Below are positions 23,388 through 33,700 of a DNA stretch of 45,537 nucleotides, piece by piece (positions within the stretch are counted from its first letter, which is position 1; the number at the start of each line of letters is the position of its first letter). Position numbers and translations under genes: made by a program. Under the pieces are notes generated by a model. That model saw only the letters and a list, made by a program, of their open reading frames with translations, did no database searches and was not told where the DNA came from. The stretch is from CAZSHG01 sp964606695 [NCBI: uncultured bacterium] (GTDB lineage Bacteria > UBP14 > UBA6098), in the NCBI GenBank assembly GCA_964606695.1, contig CAZSHG010000024.1:1-45537 (forward strand), written 5' to 3'.

Positions 23388-25655
23388 ATGACCAGACATA
23401 TCATCACACTAATCGCTATATTCTGCGCTGTAACGGCACTTTTCGCGGAGGGGATTACCGTAAATATCCCCCGTGAAGAACTCCTGTTGGCGCCGGGTGT
23501 AACCGAACCCGTAACGGCGCTCGAAAAGGGGAAGGAATACAATACCGGCGTGGCCGCGTATTCGCTTGAGACACTGGATTCGCTTTTCGTCGAGGTGTGT
23601 TTGCCTCCGGGGAGTTACGCGGCTGTTTATGTGGATGTTTCGGCTGGAACATTGGGTTACATTCCTCCGGAAAGCCCTTTGGACAGCACGATGCAATACT
23701 GGATTGATAACGCGCCGGAAGGCCTTCGTCGCCAGCTAAGGGTTAATCTGGCCGGCCTCGATTCCGAATTCTGCGTCATCTACGACGATATGTTGAATGA
23801 CGCCGATCCGTTGTGGCGGGACGAACTTCTGTATTGTCTCGGCCATCTCGCCCGTGAGATTTTGATGCAAATCGAGATGAGTTATCTTCTGGAAGAGAAC
23901 GTGAGGGAGCTTTATAAGCGGGATTCGCTGTTGTCTTACGTCGAGATAGCCGATGAGGGCACGCCGGGTTCGGGGGATCATCGGACTGTAGCGCGTTACG
24001 TTACTATCGACACTGGGATGACGGTTTACGATACGGTAACACTGACCGCGGAGATGTATTACAAATACGTGATGTTCCCTAAGATCACGGACGAGATACC
24101 GCGCTATATCGAGCCTCTCACCGGCGATCCGGTGGATCCGTGGTCGGGCAAATTCTGGCGGACGTGGTTCTGGGACGTCGCTGAGACCACCGGCACCTTC
24201 GAATGTTGGGCGCTGGGCGATTCGCTGATGTTGGTCGATGCGGTCTGGTGCGGATTACATGGCAGTCCCGGGGAGAACGGCGCTGTGGGTGTCGTAACGC
24301 AATGGATTCGCAATTGCCTTGAGTTCGATTCCGACTCCGAAAGACCTCATCAGCCCGTTAGGATTTACGCTAAACATAAGGGGCGTTGCGGCGAACACGA
24401 GGATATAACCGCCGCCGCCGCGAGGGTGGGTCTTATTCCCGTGCGGGGTATCGAAGCAATTAGCACGGATCACGTGTGGAATGAATTCTGGACGGGCTGG
24501 CGCTGGGCTGGATGGGAGCCTGTTAATAACTATATCGACAACCAATGGGTATATGCCGACGGCTGGGGCAAGGAATTCGCCACGGTATATGAACACACCG
24601 GCAAGGGGGAAATGGTTCCTGTTACTGAGAGGTATTCGCATGAAATCGCGAGCGTTAATTTGACCGTAACGGACGCCACTGCCCGGCCTGTGGATGGTGC
24701 CGAGGTTCTCGTCGCCGCGGATTATTCGACCTCGATCGTTTACGATTGTATTCTTTTCACAAACAGCCGCGGTAAAACGGCTACTATGGTGGGCGACAAC
24801 AAACACCTCTATTGGCGCGTCGATTCGGAAGTCGGCAGTGATCCCGGGCCGGGTTACGTCGATAATCTTGTTACTTTGACGATGGACGGCTCGAATTATA
24901 ATCGGTCTAAAAACGTTCCGGGGACGATTCCTCAACTGAACTGGGTCGAGGATACATCGACGGCCTCCCCCGCCGCTTATCTCGGATCACGGTTAAGGCC
25001 GATCGGCGAGTTCATAGGGTATCAAGCGCCCTTCGACGATATCGAGGCGACATATCAGAAATGGATCGACGACGCTTATGGTTTTGCGTTGTTCGCTTTA
25101 GACGACGAGGAATTCGCCCGGTTCGAAGCGGGAAGCTCTTTCGCGGTGCTGACCATGGACGAAGCGTGCGACACCGGCGCGTTTGAGATTCCTGTTGAGG
25201 ATGTCAATTATTGGGTAGTCGTATCGAATAAGGAAAACCTCAAGAACACTTTGGTAGGTGGTCTGGCGGTCATGTTGCACGATTCGAGCACGTCGGTCGA
25301 TGAGGTTGTTCTGCCGAAGAACCTGTCAATTCGCACATATCCGAATCCCTTTAATTCCGCGGTGTGTATTGCCATCGATGCGCCCGAAGGGGCGTATTGC
25401 AATACGCCCCCACGGATGGAGATTTTCGACGTGGCAGGGAGAATGATCCAGCCGCTCACTGAGCCTGTCGAAGTGCGCGGCGGTGCACACGGTAATCCAT
25501 CTTCGCCCCTTCGACTTCGACAAGTTCAGGGTATTGTAAGCTCAGGTAACGTGTTCGTCTGGCGTCCCGACGACAATATCGGTTCAGGTGTTTATCTGGT
25601 GCGGGCTGTTTTCGGAGAGGACGCGGTATCGAAGAGGTTAGTATATATCAAATAA
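23388..25655 (+). CDS. Secreted transglutaminase-like protein with C-terminal sorting domain
   Basis: A 755-residue protein with AAGGAGAG upstream and signal peptide MTRHIITLIAIFCAVTALFA. A transglutaminase-like domain spans about 300-400, with catalytic Cys in GRCGEHEDITAAAARVGL (near 335), His in STDHVWNEFW (near 362) and a following Asp in QWVYADGWG, the papain-like triad. An Ig-like carboxypeptidase-regulatory domain lies at about 415-500 (LTVTDATARPVDGAEVLV). The C-terminal sorting domain (about 645-755) has IRTYPNPFNSAV, MEIFDVAGRMI and DNIGSGVYLVRA. Two dispersed repeats have been inserted in frame into this domain, lengthening two loops without breaking it. Likely role: cleavage or crosslinking of surface peptides. 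Confidence 0.82.
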   Translation: MTRHIITLIAIFCAVTALFAEGITVNIPREELLLAPGVTEPVTALEKGKEYNTGVAAYSLETLDSLFVEVCLPPGSYAAVYVDVSAGTLGYIPPESPLDSTMQYWIDNAPEGLRRQLRVNLAGLDSEFCVIYDDMLNDADPLWRDELLYCLGHLAREILMQIEMSYLLEENVRELYKRDSLLSYVEIADEGTPGSGDHRTVARYVTIDTGMTVYDTVTLTAEMYYKYVMFPKITDEIPRYIEPLTGDPVDPWSGKFWRTWFWDVAETTGTFECWALGDSLMLVDAVWCGLHGSPGENGAVGVVTQWIRNCLEFDSDSERPHQPVRIYAKHKGRCGEHEDITAAAARVGLIPVRGIEAISTDHVWNEFWTGWRWAGWEPVNNYIDNQWVYADGWGKEFATVYEHTGKGEMVPVTERYSHEIASVNLTVTDATARPVDGAEVLVAADYSTSIVYDCILFTNSRGKTATMVGDNKHLYWRVDSEVGSDPGPGYVDNLVTLTMDGSNYNRSKNVPGTIPQLNWVEDTSTASPAAYLGSRLRPIGEFIGYQAPFDDIEATYQKWIDDAYGFALFALDDEEFARFEAGSSFAVLTMDEACDTGAFEIPVEDVNYWVVVSNKENLKNTLVGGLAVMLHDSSTSVDEVVLPKNLSIRTYPNPFNSAVCIAIDAPEGAYCNTPPRMEIFDVAGRMIQPLTEPVEVRGGAHGNPSSPLRLRQVQGIVSSGNVFVWRPDDNIGSGVYLVRAVFGEDAVSKRLVYIK
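25389..25410. repeat. In-frame palindromic repeat inside the sorting domain
   Basis: A perfect 22-bp palindrome with arms GGGGCGTATTG and its complement. It encodes residues GAYCNTP between the first strand (VCIAIDAPE) and the second (MEIFDVAGR) of the FlgD-like domain. The frame is kept. Confidence 0.65.
25452..25545. repeat. In-frame dispersed repeat (GAGCCTGTCGAAG type) in a sorting-domain loop
   Basis: CACTGAGCCTGTCGAAGT (25457-25474) and the inverted CTTCGACAAGTTCAG-like copy (25515-25529) bracket the insert. The same element type appears at about 1800-1825. It lies between MEIFDVAGRMI and VWRPDDNIGSGVYLVRA, adding about 30 residues (QPLTEPVEVRGGAHG...) while preserving the frame. Confidence 0.65.
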
Positions 25656-25690
25656 CTCTTTGTATTATAGATAGTTATATTGATTACATA

Positions 25691-25749
25691 AATACTTACT
25701 ATAAGTATTTAGCAGAAGTCCCTTAACGTTAAGGGACTTCTGCGTTTTT
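25691..25749 (+). terminator. Two stacked perfect hairpins, intrinsic terminator between convergent genes
   Basis: AAATACTTA/TAAGTATTT around CTA lies at about 25690-25710, followed by a perfect 32-bp palindrome with arm GCAGAAGTCCCTTAAC at 25712-25743 and then GTTTTTA. It terminates the transglutaminase-like gene on the plus strand and separates it from the convergent minus-strand gene. Confidence 0.8.
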
Positions 25750-25768
25750 AATCCGATTTAGCCGGTTT

Positions 25769-28700
25769 CTATTTTATTAACATCATTCTCTTGGTGTCCG
25801 AGAACTCGCCTGCGGATAGTCTGTAGAAATAGACACCGCTGGGGGCGTCTTTGCCCGACGCGTGCCAGGTTACACGATAATGCCCGGCGCTTTGGGTCTC
25901 TTCGACGACGACATCTACGCTATGACCGAGGATGTCAAATATCTCGAGTTTGACGTCCGATTCGACGGGCAGGTTGTATTCTATCGTCGTTGTCGGATTA
26001 AATGGATTCGGGCGCGCGCGACCGAGGGAGTATTGCCTCGGCGTGAATTGTGTGCCGTCGAGGACGACACGTGAAGCGGCGTCGCGGATATCGATAACCG
26101 TCATGTTAAATGTGTCATCGCCCTTGAAGGAGATAGACGCCAGATCAACGTCGCCGAATATTTCGGCGCATTCGCCGTTATTAGCGAGCCTGGCTGATGC
26201 GATTTCTATAGTGCCGTTCTCGATATCGACGAATCCGGTCTTTATCGCGCCGAGTTCCGTGGAGAGGATTTCCGTGCGCGACGGGTCGAATTCGATAACC
26301 AGACGGAACATACCGAAATTTGTCATATCCATGGCTTTGATCGATGCGGTCTTGCCGTCGCTCGATACGAATACCGTTCCGCCGGGGCCGGTTTTCGGAT
26401 GGCCGAGCACCGTCAGGTGATACCAGTTCCACATCCTGCTGAATACGAAGAGGTCTTCGAAATTCACCATGCCGTCGGGGGAAGTCGAGATAACCGGCGC
26501 TACTCCCGATCCCGGGCCGACATCGCCGTGGCTGTTGTTAGCTGGTTGCCAGTAACCGCCGAGGAGGACGAAATCGCGCGTGTCGATGTCGCTGTCGCAG
26601 TCGAAATCGCAGAGCAAGCAATCCGTAGTATCGCCCGGTGTGCCACCGCCTGTGCCGCTTAGATAGCGTATATAAGCGAAACTATCCACAAGCGTGGGAA
26701 CTTCTACAAAATCCGGGTCTCGGACATCGACCTCGCTGAAACCGAGCATACTGGTCGGATCCTGGGCTATAACGTTGAAGAACAGTGAGGCTATAGTGCC
26801 CGAACCGTTAATTCCCGTCAGAACGCCGTTGCGGGTGATGGAGGCATCGACCGTTCCCGTTCCCGTCGTTATGATATTCAGCGGAGCGGAAGCGCCGCGT
26901 GCGAGGAATTCACCGACCTTAATCGAATCGAGGTCGAGAATAGCGGGATCCCAGTTCGCGACGAAATGGACGTCGAAGAGGTTCATCATGGTCGCGGCTT
27001 TGATATCGACACGGAAGGAATAACCCTGTCGAGTGTAGGTCGTTTCGGGCGAGAAATAGAAGCCTGAAATGGACGGCGCGTAATAGCCGCCCGTTTCGTA
27101 ATCGGTATAAACCGTATCATCGACTTCGACACTCCCCTCGATTTCAACGTCTCGCCAGCTACCGTCGGCCACGGGATTCGGCGTTTCGTATGTAATGGCG
27201 TAGTGGCCGACGTCGCTACCGAGATAAGAATCGAGACTGTCGAGTATCGACGTGAGAATCTCGATGTTGACGTAGTATCCGTCGGCGCTATCCGCGAGCA
27301 TTAGCATATCGGCGTCTTCCGGCCCCATGATTAGCGGGCTTATGTTCATGCTCCGCAGGTAATCGACGGTGCCCATCGTTGTGTATCCGCCTCCCGTAGC
27401 GAAGGGATGTGCGGAGACGTAAATCATCATTCTCTGCGCACCTTCCGTCCACATAAGATCGCTCATGCGGGAAATGGCTTCGAGGCCGTTGGTTTCGTCG
27501 GGATTATCGGTTGTCAGTTCGAGCGCGGTTTCCGCCCATCCGCGAACTTCGTCGATGTCGTCGGAGAAGTCGTTCAGGGATTTAATCTCGTCCGTGAAGG
27601 TGATAAGGGCAACCTTGAATTCGCGGTCGATTGAATCGACGAGAGTGGTAACCAAACTCATCATCATGTTTTTCACTGTGTCATAGGGTTCCATATAACT
27701 TGAAACATCGAGAAGCGCAACCACGTCTATTGGCCCGACGTCGATGTCTTCGTCGCGCATACCGCTCTCGACTGCGGCAATATAATCGACCGTGAAATCC
27801 GTTATGCGAGTGCTTTCCTCCCAGAGGTCGAAATTGGATTCGTCGAGGCCGGCAATAGTGAGAAGCGGGTTGGTTACGGAATCCACGACGGTTAAATAGA
27901 GAGCTACATTTGGATAATCGCCGGTCGAAATGGAGAGTAGATTCAGCGTGATATCGCGTATATCCGATGTCGGGAGTTCGGGGACTGTAATCGTCCTGTT
28001 CATATCGTTCGAATATCCTCCTCCGTTTGCAGTAACGGTATATTCCAGAGTTGCCGTGGACGAACGGTCATCGGCGACGACGTTCCAGGATACACTGCCT
28101 GTCTGGCTCGCATCGAGGGACGAGGGGTCGACGTCTTTAGTGGCGGTCTCGCCGGATGCCAGATGCAATCCCGCAGGAAGATCGATGGTTGCTGTAATGC
28201 CGTCGATTGTCGCGGAGGTCGTATTCGTAACCAGACAGTTTACGGTAAAGGGATTGGGTGAATATTCTCCGGCAACCGAATCTACCGACAAAGATAATGG
28301 GGCTGTAATATTCAGCGCCAGTTCGCCTATCGCGACGCTTCCCGCGCCGATGCCGTAAAGCGTTGCAACGCGGTATGTCGAGCCTGGTGAGATCGCCACC
28401 GGATACCACCATAGTAAAACCGCAGAGTCGCCATAGGGACTACTTCCGCTGGTGTAATTCCATTTGACATCGTCATAGGTGCCCCATTGGCCAAGACAGA
28501 ATCTGTCCGGCATGACTGCATTGGACCCGATGAGTGTCCCCTGTCCCACCAGCAGGGATTCAGGTTGTGTTGGCGACTGCTCGAAGGCCTGCCAATATTG
28601 TGGCATATTCGGCGGAGTGAAATCCTGCTCATTGCCGGTGTATCCAAACGAGGTCGAGATTTCCGCGGCGTCGTTATAATGGATTTGCGTGTCCATCTCG

Positions 28701-29158
28701 AGAAGGACACCGACGCTTGTAGTTGCCGACGAACCGTTGTAGATATAGTATTCTATGAGAATAGTGTCGTCGTTGCCGGTAGATGCGCCCTCCACAATAC
28801 TGAGACGCTGTGTTATATCGACGTCGGCGTGGGTAAACGTCATCTCGAGTGCATCGCCGTCCCGGTGAAGAGCTTCGGTGATTGTTCCGGCAACTCCCCA
28901 GCTTGTCCAGTTGCCGTAACCAAGCGTATCGGAGCCTACGATTAAATTAGTATGGCTCGTAGAACCCTCGTTCGGAAATCCATATAGCAATCTGCGACCG
29001 TCCGCGGTGCCGATTGTAAACTTGCCGTCCGTTCCGCAGGCTATTTTGATGAATGAATTGCTCACGGTGTCCTGGACCTCGAAAGGTTCGGCGGTTTTCG
29101 CAAAGGTTATCGAGGAGAATGCCAATAGGATTATCGTGAATATAATTGTCTTTTTCAT
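25769..29158 (-). CDS. Secreted vWA / cohesin / dockerin-like protein with sorting domain
   Basis: The ATG at 29158 is chosen (GGAG 6 bp upstream, MKKTIIFTIILLAFSSITFA signal peptide; 1129 residues); a TTG four codons earlier is less likely. Order: a beta domain with a CARDB-like segment to about 400; a von Willebrand A domain about 470-680 (VVALLDVSSYM, FKVALITFTDEI); a cohesin-like domain about 710-860 (YSFRVDIKAATMMNLFDVHF, NWDPAILDLDSIKVG); a dockerin-like pair of calcium loops about 870-935 (CDFDCDSDIDTRDFVLLGGYW; SPDGMVNFEDLFVFSRMWN); a second cohesin-like beta domain about 935-1030; and the sorting domain (RARPNPFNPTTTIEYNLP, LEIFDILGHSV, SGVYFYRLSAGEFSDTKRM). The vWA metal site is altered (DVSSY for DxSxS). 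It follows the cohesin lipoprotein gene by 17 bp. Confidence 0.82.
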   Translation of the reverse strand: MKKTIIFTIILLAFSSITFAKTAEPFEVQDTVSNSFIKIACGTDGKFTIGTADGRRLLYGFPNEGSTSHTNLIVGSDTLGYGNWTSWGVAGTITEALHRDGDALEMTFTHADVDITQRLSIVEGASTGNDDTILIEYYIYNGSSATTSVGVLLEMDTQIHYNDAAEISTSFGYTGNEQDFTPPNMPQYWQAFEQSPTQPESLLVGQGTLIGSNAVMPDRFCLGQWGTYDDVKWNYTSGSSPYGDSAVLLWWYPVAISPGSTYRVATLYGIGAGSVAIGELALNITAPLSLSVDSVAGEYSPNPFTVNCLVTNTTSATIDGITATIDLPAGLHLASGETATKDVDPSSLDASQTGSVSWNVVADDRSSTATLEYTVTANGGGYSNDMNRTITVPELPTSDIRDITLNLLSISTGDYPNVALYLTVVDSVTNPLLTIAGLDESNFDLWEESTRITDFTVDYIAAVESGMRDEDIDVGPIDVVALLDVSSYMEPYDTVKNMMMSLVTTLVDSIDREFKVALITFTDEIKSLNDFSDDIDEVRGWAETALELTTDNPDETNGLEAISRMSDLMWTEGAQRMMIYVSAHPFATGGGYTTMGTVDYLRSMNISPLIMGPEDADMLMLADSADGYYVNIEILTSILDSLDSYLGSDVGHYAITYETPNPVADGSWRDVEIEGSVEVDDTVYTDYETGGYYAPSISGFYFSPETTYTRQGYSFRVDIKAATMMNLFDVHFVANWDPAILDLDSIKVGEFLARGASAPLNIITTGTGTVDASITRNGVLTGINGSGTIASLFFNVIAQDPTSMLGFSEVDVRDPDFVEVPTLVDSFAYIRYLSGTGGGTPGDTTDCLLCDFDCDSDIDTRDFVLLGGYWQPANNSHGDVGPGSGVAPVISTSPDGMVNFEDLFVFSRMWNWYHLTVLGHPKTGPGGTVFVSSDGKTASIKAMDMTNFGMFRLVIEFDPSRTEILSTELGAIKTGFVDIENGTIEIASARLANNGECAEIFGDVDLASISFKGDDTFNMTVIDIRDAASRVVLDGTQFTPRQYSLGRARPNPFNPTTTIEYNLPVESDVKLEIFDILGHSVDVVVEETQSAGHYRVTWHASGKDAPSGVYFYRLSAGEFSDTKRMMLIK

Positions 29159-29175
29159 TTTTAACTCCAATGCCT

Positions 29176-29733
29176 TTAAGAGGTTACGCTTAGCGACAGA
29201 TTCTCTCTCACGATATCCGACCAGAGATTGCCGTTAGCTTTAAAAATCCCCAGGTCGCTGTCCGCGCCGTTATCTATCGAGATCGAAAGAGATGCTGAAC
29301 CCGCGGATAGGGCTTTGACGCGTATATCGGCGATTGTATGATATACGTCTTCCTCGTCGCCGACCGACATGGACGTCGGGAAAACGGCCAGCACTATTTT
29401 CGCGTAGCCCTGATCATTATTGGTCGTCAGTTCCATCTGCTGGACGGTTCCGCCTTCGGATGCAAGCCAGGAGTCGTCGCGGGTAATCTCGACTATTTCG
29501 AGCTTATATGGATCGTAAACAAGCTTTATCCCGACGCCCGCGATTTCCGGAATAGCCTTAATCGACAAATCCGTCTGGATTATCTCGCCAATAACCATCG
29601 ATGAACTCGACGATTGCAAAGCTACTGTCGGTTCTGGAACCGGCGGCTCGCTTTCCGTCCCGCAATCGCAACTGGTAAAGAGCATTGCGGTAAGAATCAG
29701 GACAATTGTTACGCTAAAGAATTTTCGTTTCAT
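29176..29733 (-). CDS. Cohesin-domain lipoprotein
   Basis: A 185-residue protein: signal peptide with lipobox (MKRKFFSVTIVLILTAMLFTSC), a short Pro/Glu linker, then one cohesin-like domain (MVIGEIIQTDLSIKAIPEIAGVG, LVYDPYKLEIVEI, IVLAVFPT, IADIRVKALSAGSASLSI). AAAGGAA lies upstream of the ATG. The lipid anchor would hold the cohesin on a membrane. The next gene in the operon encodes a protein with both a cohesin and dockerin-like calcium loops, which suggests a receptor-ligand pair. Family identity is good; pairing is inferred. Confidence 0.8.
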   Translation of the reverse strand: MKRKFFSVTIVLILTAMLFTSCDCGTESEPPVPEPTVALQSSSSSMVIGEIIQTDLSIKAIPEIAGVGIKLVYDPYKLEIVEITRDDSWLASEGGTVQQMELTTNNDQGYAKIVLAVFPTSMSVGDEEDVYHTIADIRVKALSAGSASLSISIDNGADSDLGIFKANGNLWSDIVRENLSLSVTS

Positions 29734-29907
29734 TCTGTATTCCTTTCTTTTAAATTTTTTTAATCCGATAATAATGCGTATCTAATTCTTTTTTACAATA
29801 TTTATTTTCTGAAAATCAGATTTTATTTATCTTTATCTGTAAACTTTAAATGGCAGTATTTCGTTTAAGTCTTTATCAATCTTAGATTTACGGGTTAGTA
29901 TAAATCC

Positions 29908-30153
29908 TTAGGATTTAATTATAATTCGGGAAATAGAAAAAGGCGGCAAGTTGCCGTTGTAATATTGCGACGGGTTGTCGATTTCGATGAAAATACTCTG
30001 CGGGTTGTTATCGATGAGTATCGGGCCGACCTCGAACCAGTGTGAATAGAGTTCGCCGTTGAAGGCCTGCGCACGTGAATAAACTTCGCATTCGTTAAGT
30101 TCTGATGTCCAGATATAAGGCGATTCGCCCTCGGTCATCACCGTTATCGAAGT
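29908..30153 (-). pseudogene. C-terminal remnant of a secreted beta-domain protein
   Basis: An open minus-strand frame (TSITVMTEGESPYIWTSELN, then VYSRAQAFNGELYSHWFEVG and PILIDN) reads like the last strand region of an Ig/FN3 domain. It has no plausible start or ribosome-binding site, and the same frame is cut by TGA at 30154-30156. The reading continues upstream as RIRDGET. Probably a decayed gene end. 29734-29907 is AT-rich and shows nothing but the upstream region of the lipoprotein gene. Confidence 0.4.
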
Positions 30154-30156
30154 TCA

Positions 30157-30330
30157 CGTTTCGCCGTCCCGGATTCGATAGTGGAAATCACACGAATCGA
30201 CCAGCCGGGAGTTTCGGATGTCGCAGTTGACGGCGAAATTCCTGCAGTTGCAATCGACGAGGAGGGCATCGTCCTGTTTGATATATCTAATCCCTGCAAA
30301 CCGACGCAAATTGCCCATCCTCTTCAATGA
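30157..30330 (+). pseudogene. LVIVD-repeat fragment
   Basis: The plus frame reads ITRIDQPGVSDVAVDGEIPA then VAIDEEGIVLFDISNPCKPT, a good LVIVD repeat (usual form: PG.A.DVAV.G.YAYVAD.GLRIIDISDP..P). It has no start, signal peptide or further repeats and ends at TGA 30328-30330. It overlaps the opposite-strand reading of the same debris. A fragment of a beta-propeller-type secreted protein. Confidence 0.45.
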
Positions 30331-30483
30331 GGGCGGTTCCATTTTTATCGGATTACCGAGGATTAATCGCTATCGAATTCATTTGAGGCCGATTATTAAT
30401 TGGATAAGTGAAGAGTAAGTATTAATGACTGATATATGATATATTATATTGTAATTATTATTAGATATATTAAACAATAATTA

Positions 30484-30622
30484 TCGATCGGTAGTTTATG
30501 TTCGTATTTTCCCGGTGTCGACGATATTTCAGAGAGAGGATGATGCCTATTGGATAAGTGTTCGGGCGGATTACGTCGTGAAAGCCTATATCGAGAAAAA
30601 CGGTATTAATAATAAAGTTTAG
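30484..30622 (+). pseudogene. Possible C-terminal gene scrap in an AT-rich gap
   Basis: Within the otherwise featureless, AT-rich 30331-30710 there is one 45-codon protein-like run (STIFQREDDAYWISVRADYV, then VKAYIEKNGINNKV) ending in TAG. It has no start or family. The rest of the gap shows nothing I can name. Confidence 0.25.
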
Positions 30623-30710
30623 CTTGAATAGGAAATTTATATAGTTATATTTATAAAGATAAATTTGAGCTATGTATTCTTGATAATTATTAATCTCACT
30701 GGAATAAGTG

Positions 30711-33700
30711 ATGTGTTTTAGAACTATAATCTGGATTATATGTTTCATATTTACATTAGTATTCTCGATAGTAACTTTAATCGGTCAAAATGCGTCTTCT
30801 AATTATTTTCGAGATCCTTCCGGAATTCTGGAGCCCGATGCGACGGCGACCGGGACTGTTTATCGCTCGGAGAAACTTAGGACGAGAACCGCTATAAAAT
30901 CGCGCGATAGCCAGTTACCTTCCTCCCCCGGCTTTACAGGTTCTGACAAACAAGAGATACTGGCTAACAATCGGATAGCCGGTTTAATCTGGTTCAAAGC
31001 GGCGAAATTCCTCTGGACGGAGGGGCTACCTCCGGCTATCGCTCCAGAACTTGAATCTACCGATTTCGACAGGGATTTCGGGTATTATATTGTTAAGTTC
31101 GACGGTGAAACGACCAAAGAACGCAAACAGATAATTCTCAAAACCGCTGAAGGCACGACTCTTGGAGCAGATATTTTCTACTACGTTCCGAATAATTGCT
31201 GGATATTCCGGCTTGGTAAAGATTTTATCGATGATGTTAAAGTGCTTCCTTTTGTTAATTGGGTCGGTCCTTTGATTCCATCTTTTCGTATCAGACCAGA
31301 ACTACTTGCGGAAAAACATCTCCCCGACGACGATGGCAAGGTAGGCATTTCCGTTTGGGTATTTCAAAGTGATGATTATCGGGGACTTGCGGAGCAAATT
31401 GAACAGTTCGATATCGAGATGATAGATGTATCGCAGGGAGCTTATCATGAATTTATAGAATTTCGAGTTTCGCCGGAGAAAGTTCGGGAAGTTGCTATTC
31501 TAATTGCTAATTACGAAGGAACCGAATGGGTGGAGAGGAATTATCCTGATTATCCGCTCAACGATTGGTCGCGGTGGATTACGCAATCATATAATACGAC
31601 TGGGATGGGAAGTCTCGGTTCGGGCTGGAACGCGCAGATGTCAGTTGATTACGACCATGTTCCGATATACAGGCGCGGATTATATGGACAGAATCAACTT
31701 GTAGGTTATCTTGATTCCGGTTTGGATACGAACTCGGTTTATTTTTGCGATCAGGGAGTTACCGTCCCCAAAACCACGGGTTGGATACCACCCGCCGAAA
31801 CCGGTCATAGAAAAATCAGAGCTTATAATCGCGGTAGCACGACCTCTGGTGATTTCGACGATATCGATCCTACGATGGGTGGACATGGAACCCATGTGGG
31901 AGGTTCTATTGGCGGGGAGGATGAATCGAACAGTCCAACGGGTGGAACTTACGACGCTGGCGACGGCATGGCTCCCTTATGCAGACTGGTTTTCACGGAC
32001 GGTGCTAATGGCACCAGCGGGATATATACTCCCGCAGATATGAACACCCTTTTCGGTTACGCACAGAACTGCGGGGCGTTCATTCATTCTAATTCTTACG
32101 GAAGCACAAGCCCGACGACTTACGGAACCGATGCGGCGGAATGTGATGAATTCATGTGGAATAGCAAAAGTTTCCTTGTTATGTTCGCAAATGGAAACGA
32201 AAACAACGATACGCCGCCGACACCTGCCGCAGATTATAACTGCGCTAAGAATATAGTCTCTGTTGGCGCTTCCGAAAGCGGTTCCGGCTGGGGATATACA
32301 ACCTGGAATAATCCCGGCTCCAATTCCGGGAATAATCCGGAGAATATGGCTGAATTTTCGACACACGGCCCTACAGGCGACGGACTGATGAAGCCAAATC
32401 TCGCGACACCGGGCGGCTGGTATATTTTCTCGGCCGATAACGTCGATGGGGGCAGTTCCTGTCATTCAGGTATGGAATATATGGGCGGCACTTCGATGGC
32501 CTGCCCAACCTGTGCCGGCATGACGGCTTTAATTCGGCAGTATTTTATGGAGGGATATTATCCTTCGGGAAGCGCAACTCCGGCGGACGCTTTTACACCG
32601 ACAGGTGCGTTGATGAAAGCGATGCTACTGCTCGGCACTCGAAATATGACTGGTTCTTATACTATAGACGACCTTGGCAACTCAGGTCATCAGGATGCGC
32701 CCTCCAACGGTCAGGGCTGGGGACGAGTCGTTCTGGACGATTGTATGTTCTTCGACGACGGTTATGGAACGGATACGCGAAAATTGTGGGTTCACGAGGA
32801 ATCTCCGGGATTCAATGCCTCCGGGCAAAACGACGTATATACGATTTATACGGGTTCTAGCGTAACCGAACCGATTAAGGTTGTGCTTTCATTCACCGAT
32901 TATCCGGGTAATCCAGCGGCGGGCACACCTAACGTAAACGATATCAACTTAACGGTAGATATATCCGGTAATACATACAAGGGCAACGTTTTTGCGGCTT
33001 CGGGCGCAAGGTCGATTACAGGTGGAAGTTACGACGAGATCGAGAGAGACGAGATCGTCTGGTTAGATGCAATTCCTAACGAGACAATGACCATTACAAT
33101 TTCTTCTTTTGCAATCAGGACTTCACCTCAGCCGTATGCATTAACTGTTGCCGGTGATATTTACATCAACAGTCCTCCCGAAACACCGGAGCTTACGAAT
33201 TACTTATTCGATAACGAACGGCAAAATAGTCAACGACCAACCAACGGCTGGAAAGTCCCTGCCGATGGAGAGGGGGAAGACCTTCATTTCCGTTTTCAAT
33301 GGGATGACGACAGTGATTTCCTTACACCACTCGGCGACGTCGAAACGGACACCGATCCCGGTTTCACGGGCGGTCCTTTCCCGGTTACTGAGGGAACGGG
33401 CAGTATTATCACCTATACTTTCCAGAGTGATTTAACTGACGGTAACACTTATTGGTGGAGGGTTTGCGCCAACGACGGCAGTGGGTATGGAGGTTGGACG
33501 GAACCGCGTAGTTTCACAGTTCAAATTTCTGCATCTTACTCCGATTGGTTCCAGACAACGGAGGATCAGTTCGATACGGATTCGCTGGTTGGCCTCGTAA
33601 CCAGCGGAGATGAATTAGTATTACAGACGATTGCGGCGGTATGGGATACGCTCTATCGGGACGATGGATCTTACGAAGCTTATGATGGCACCGGCTACGA

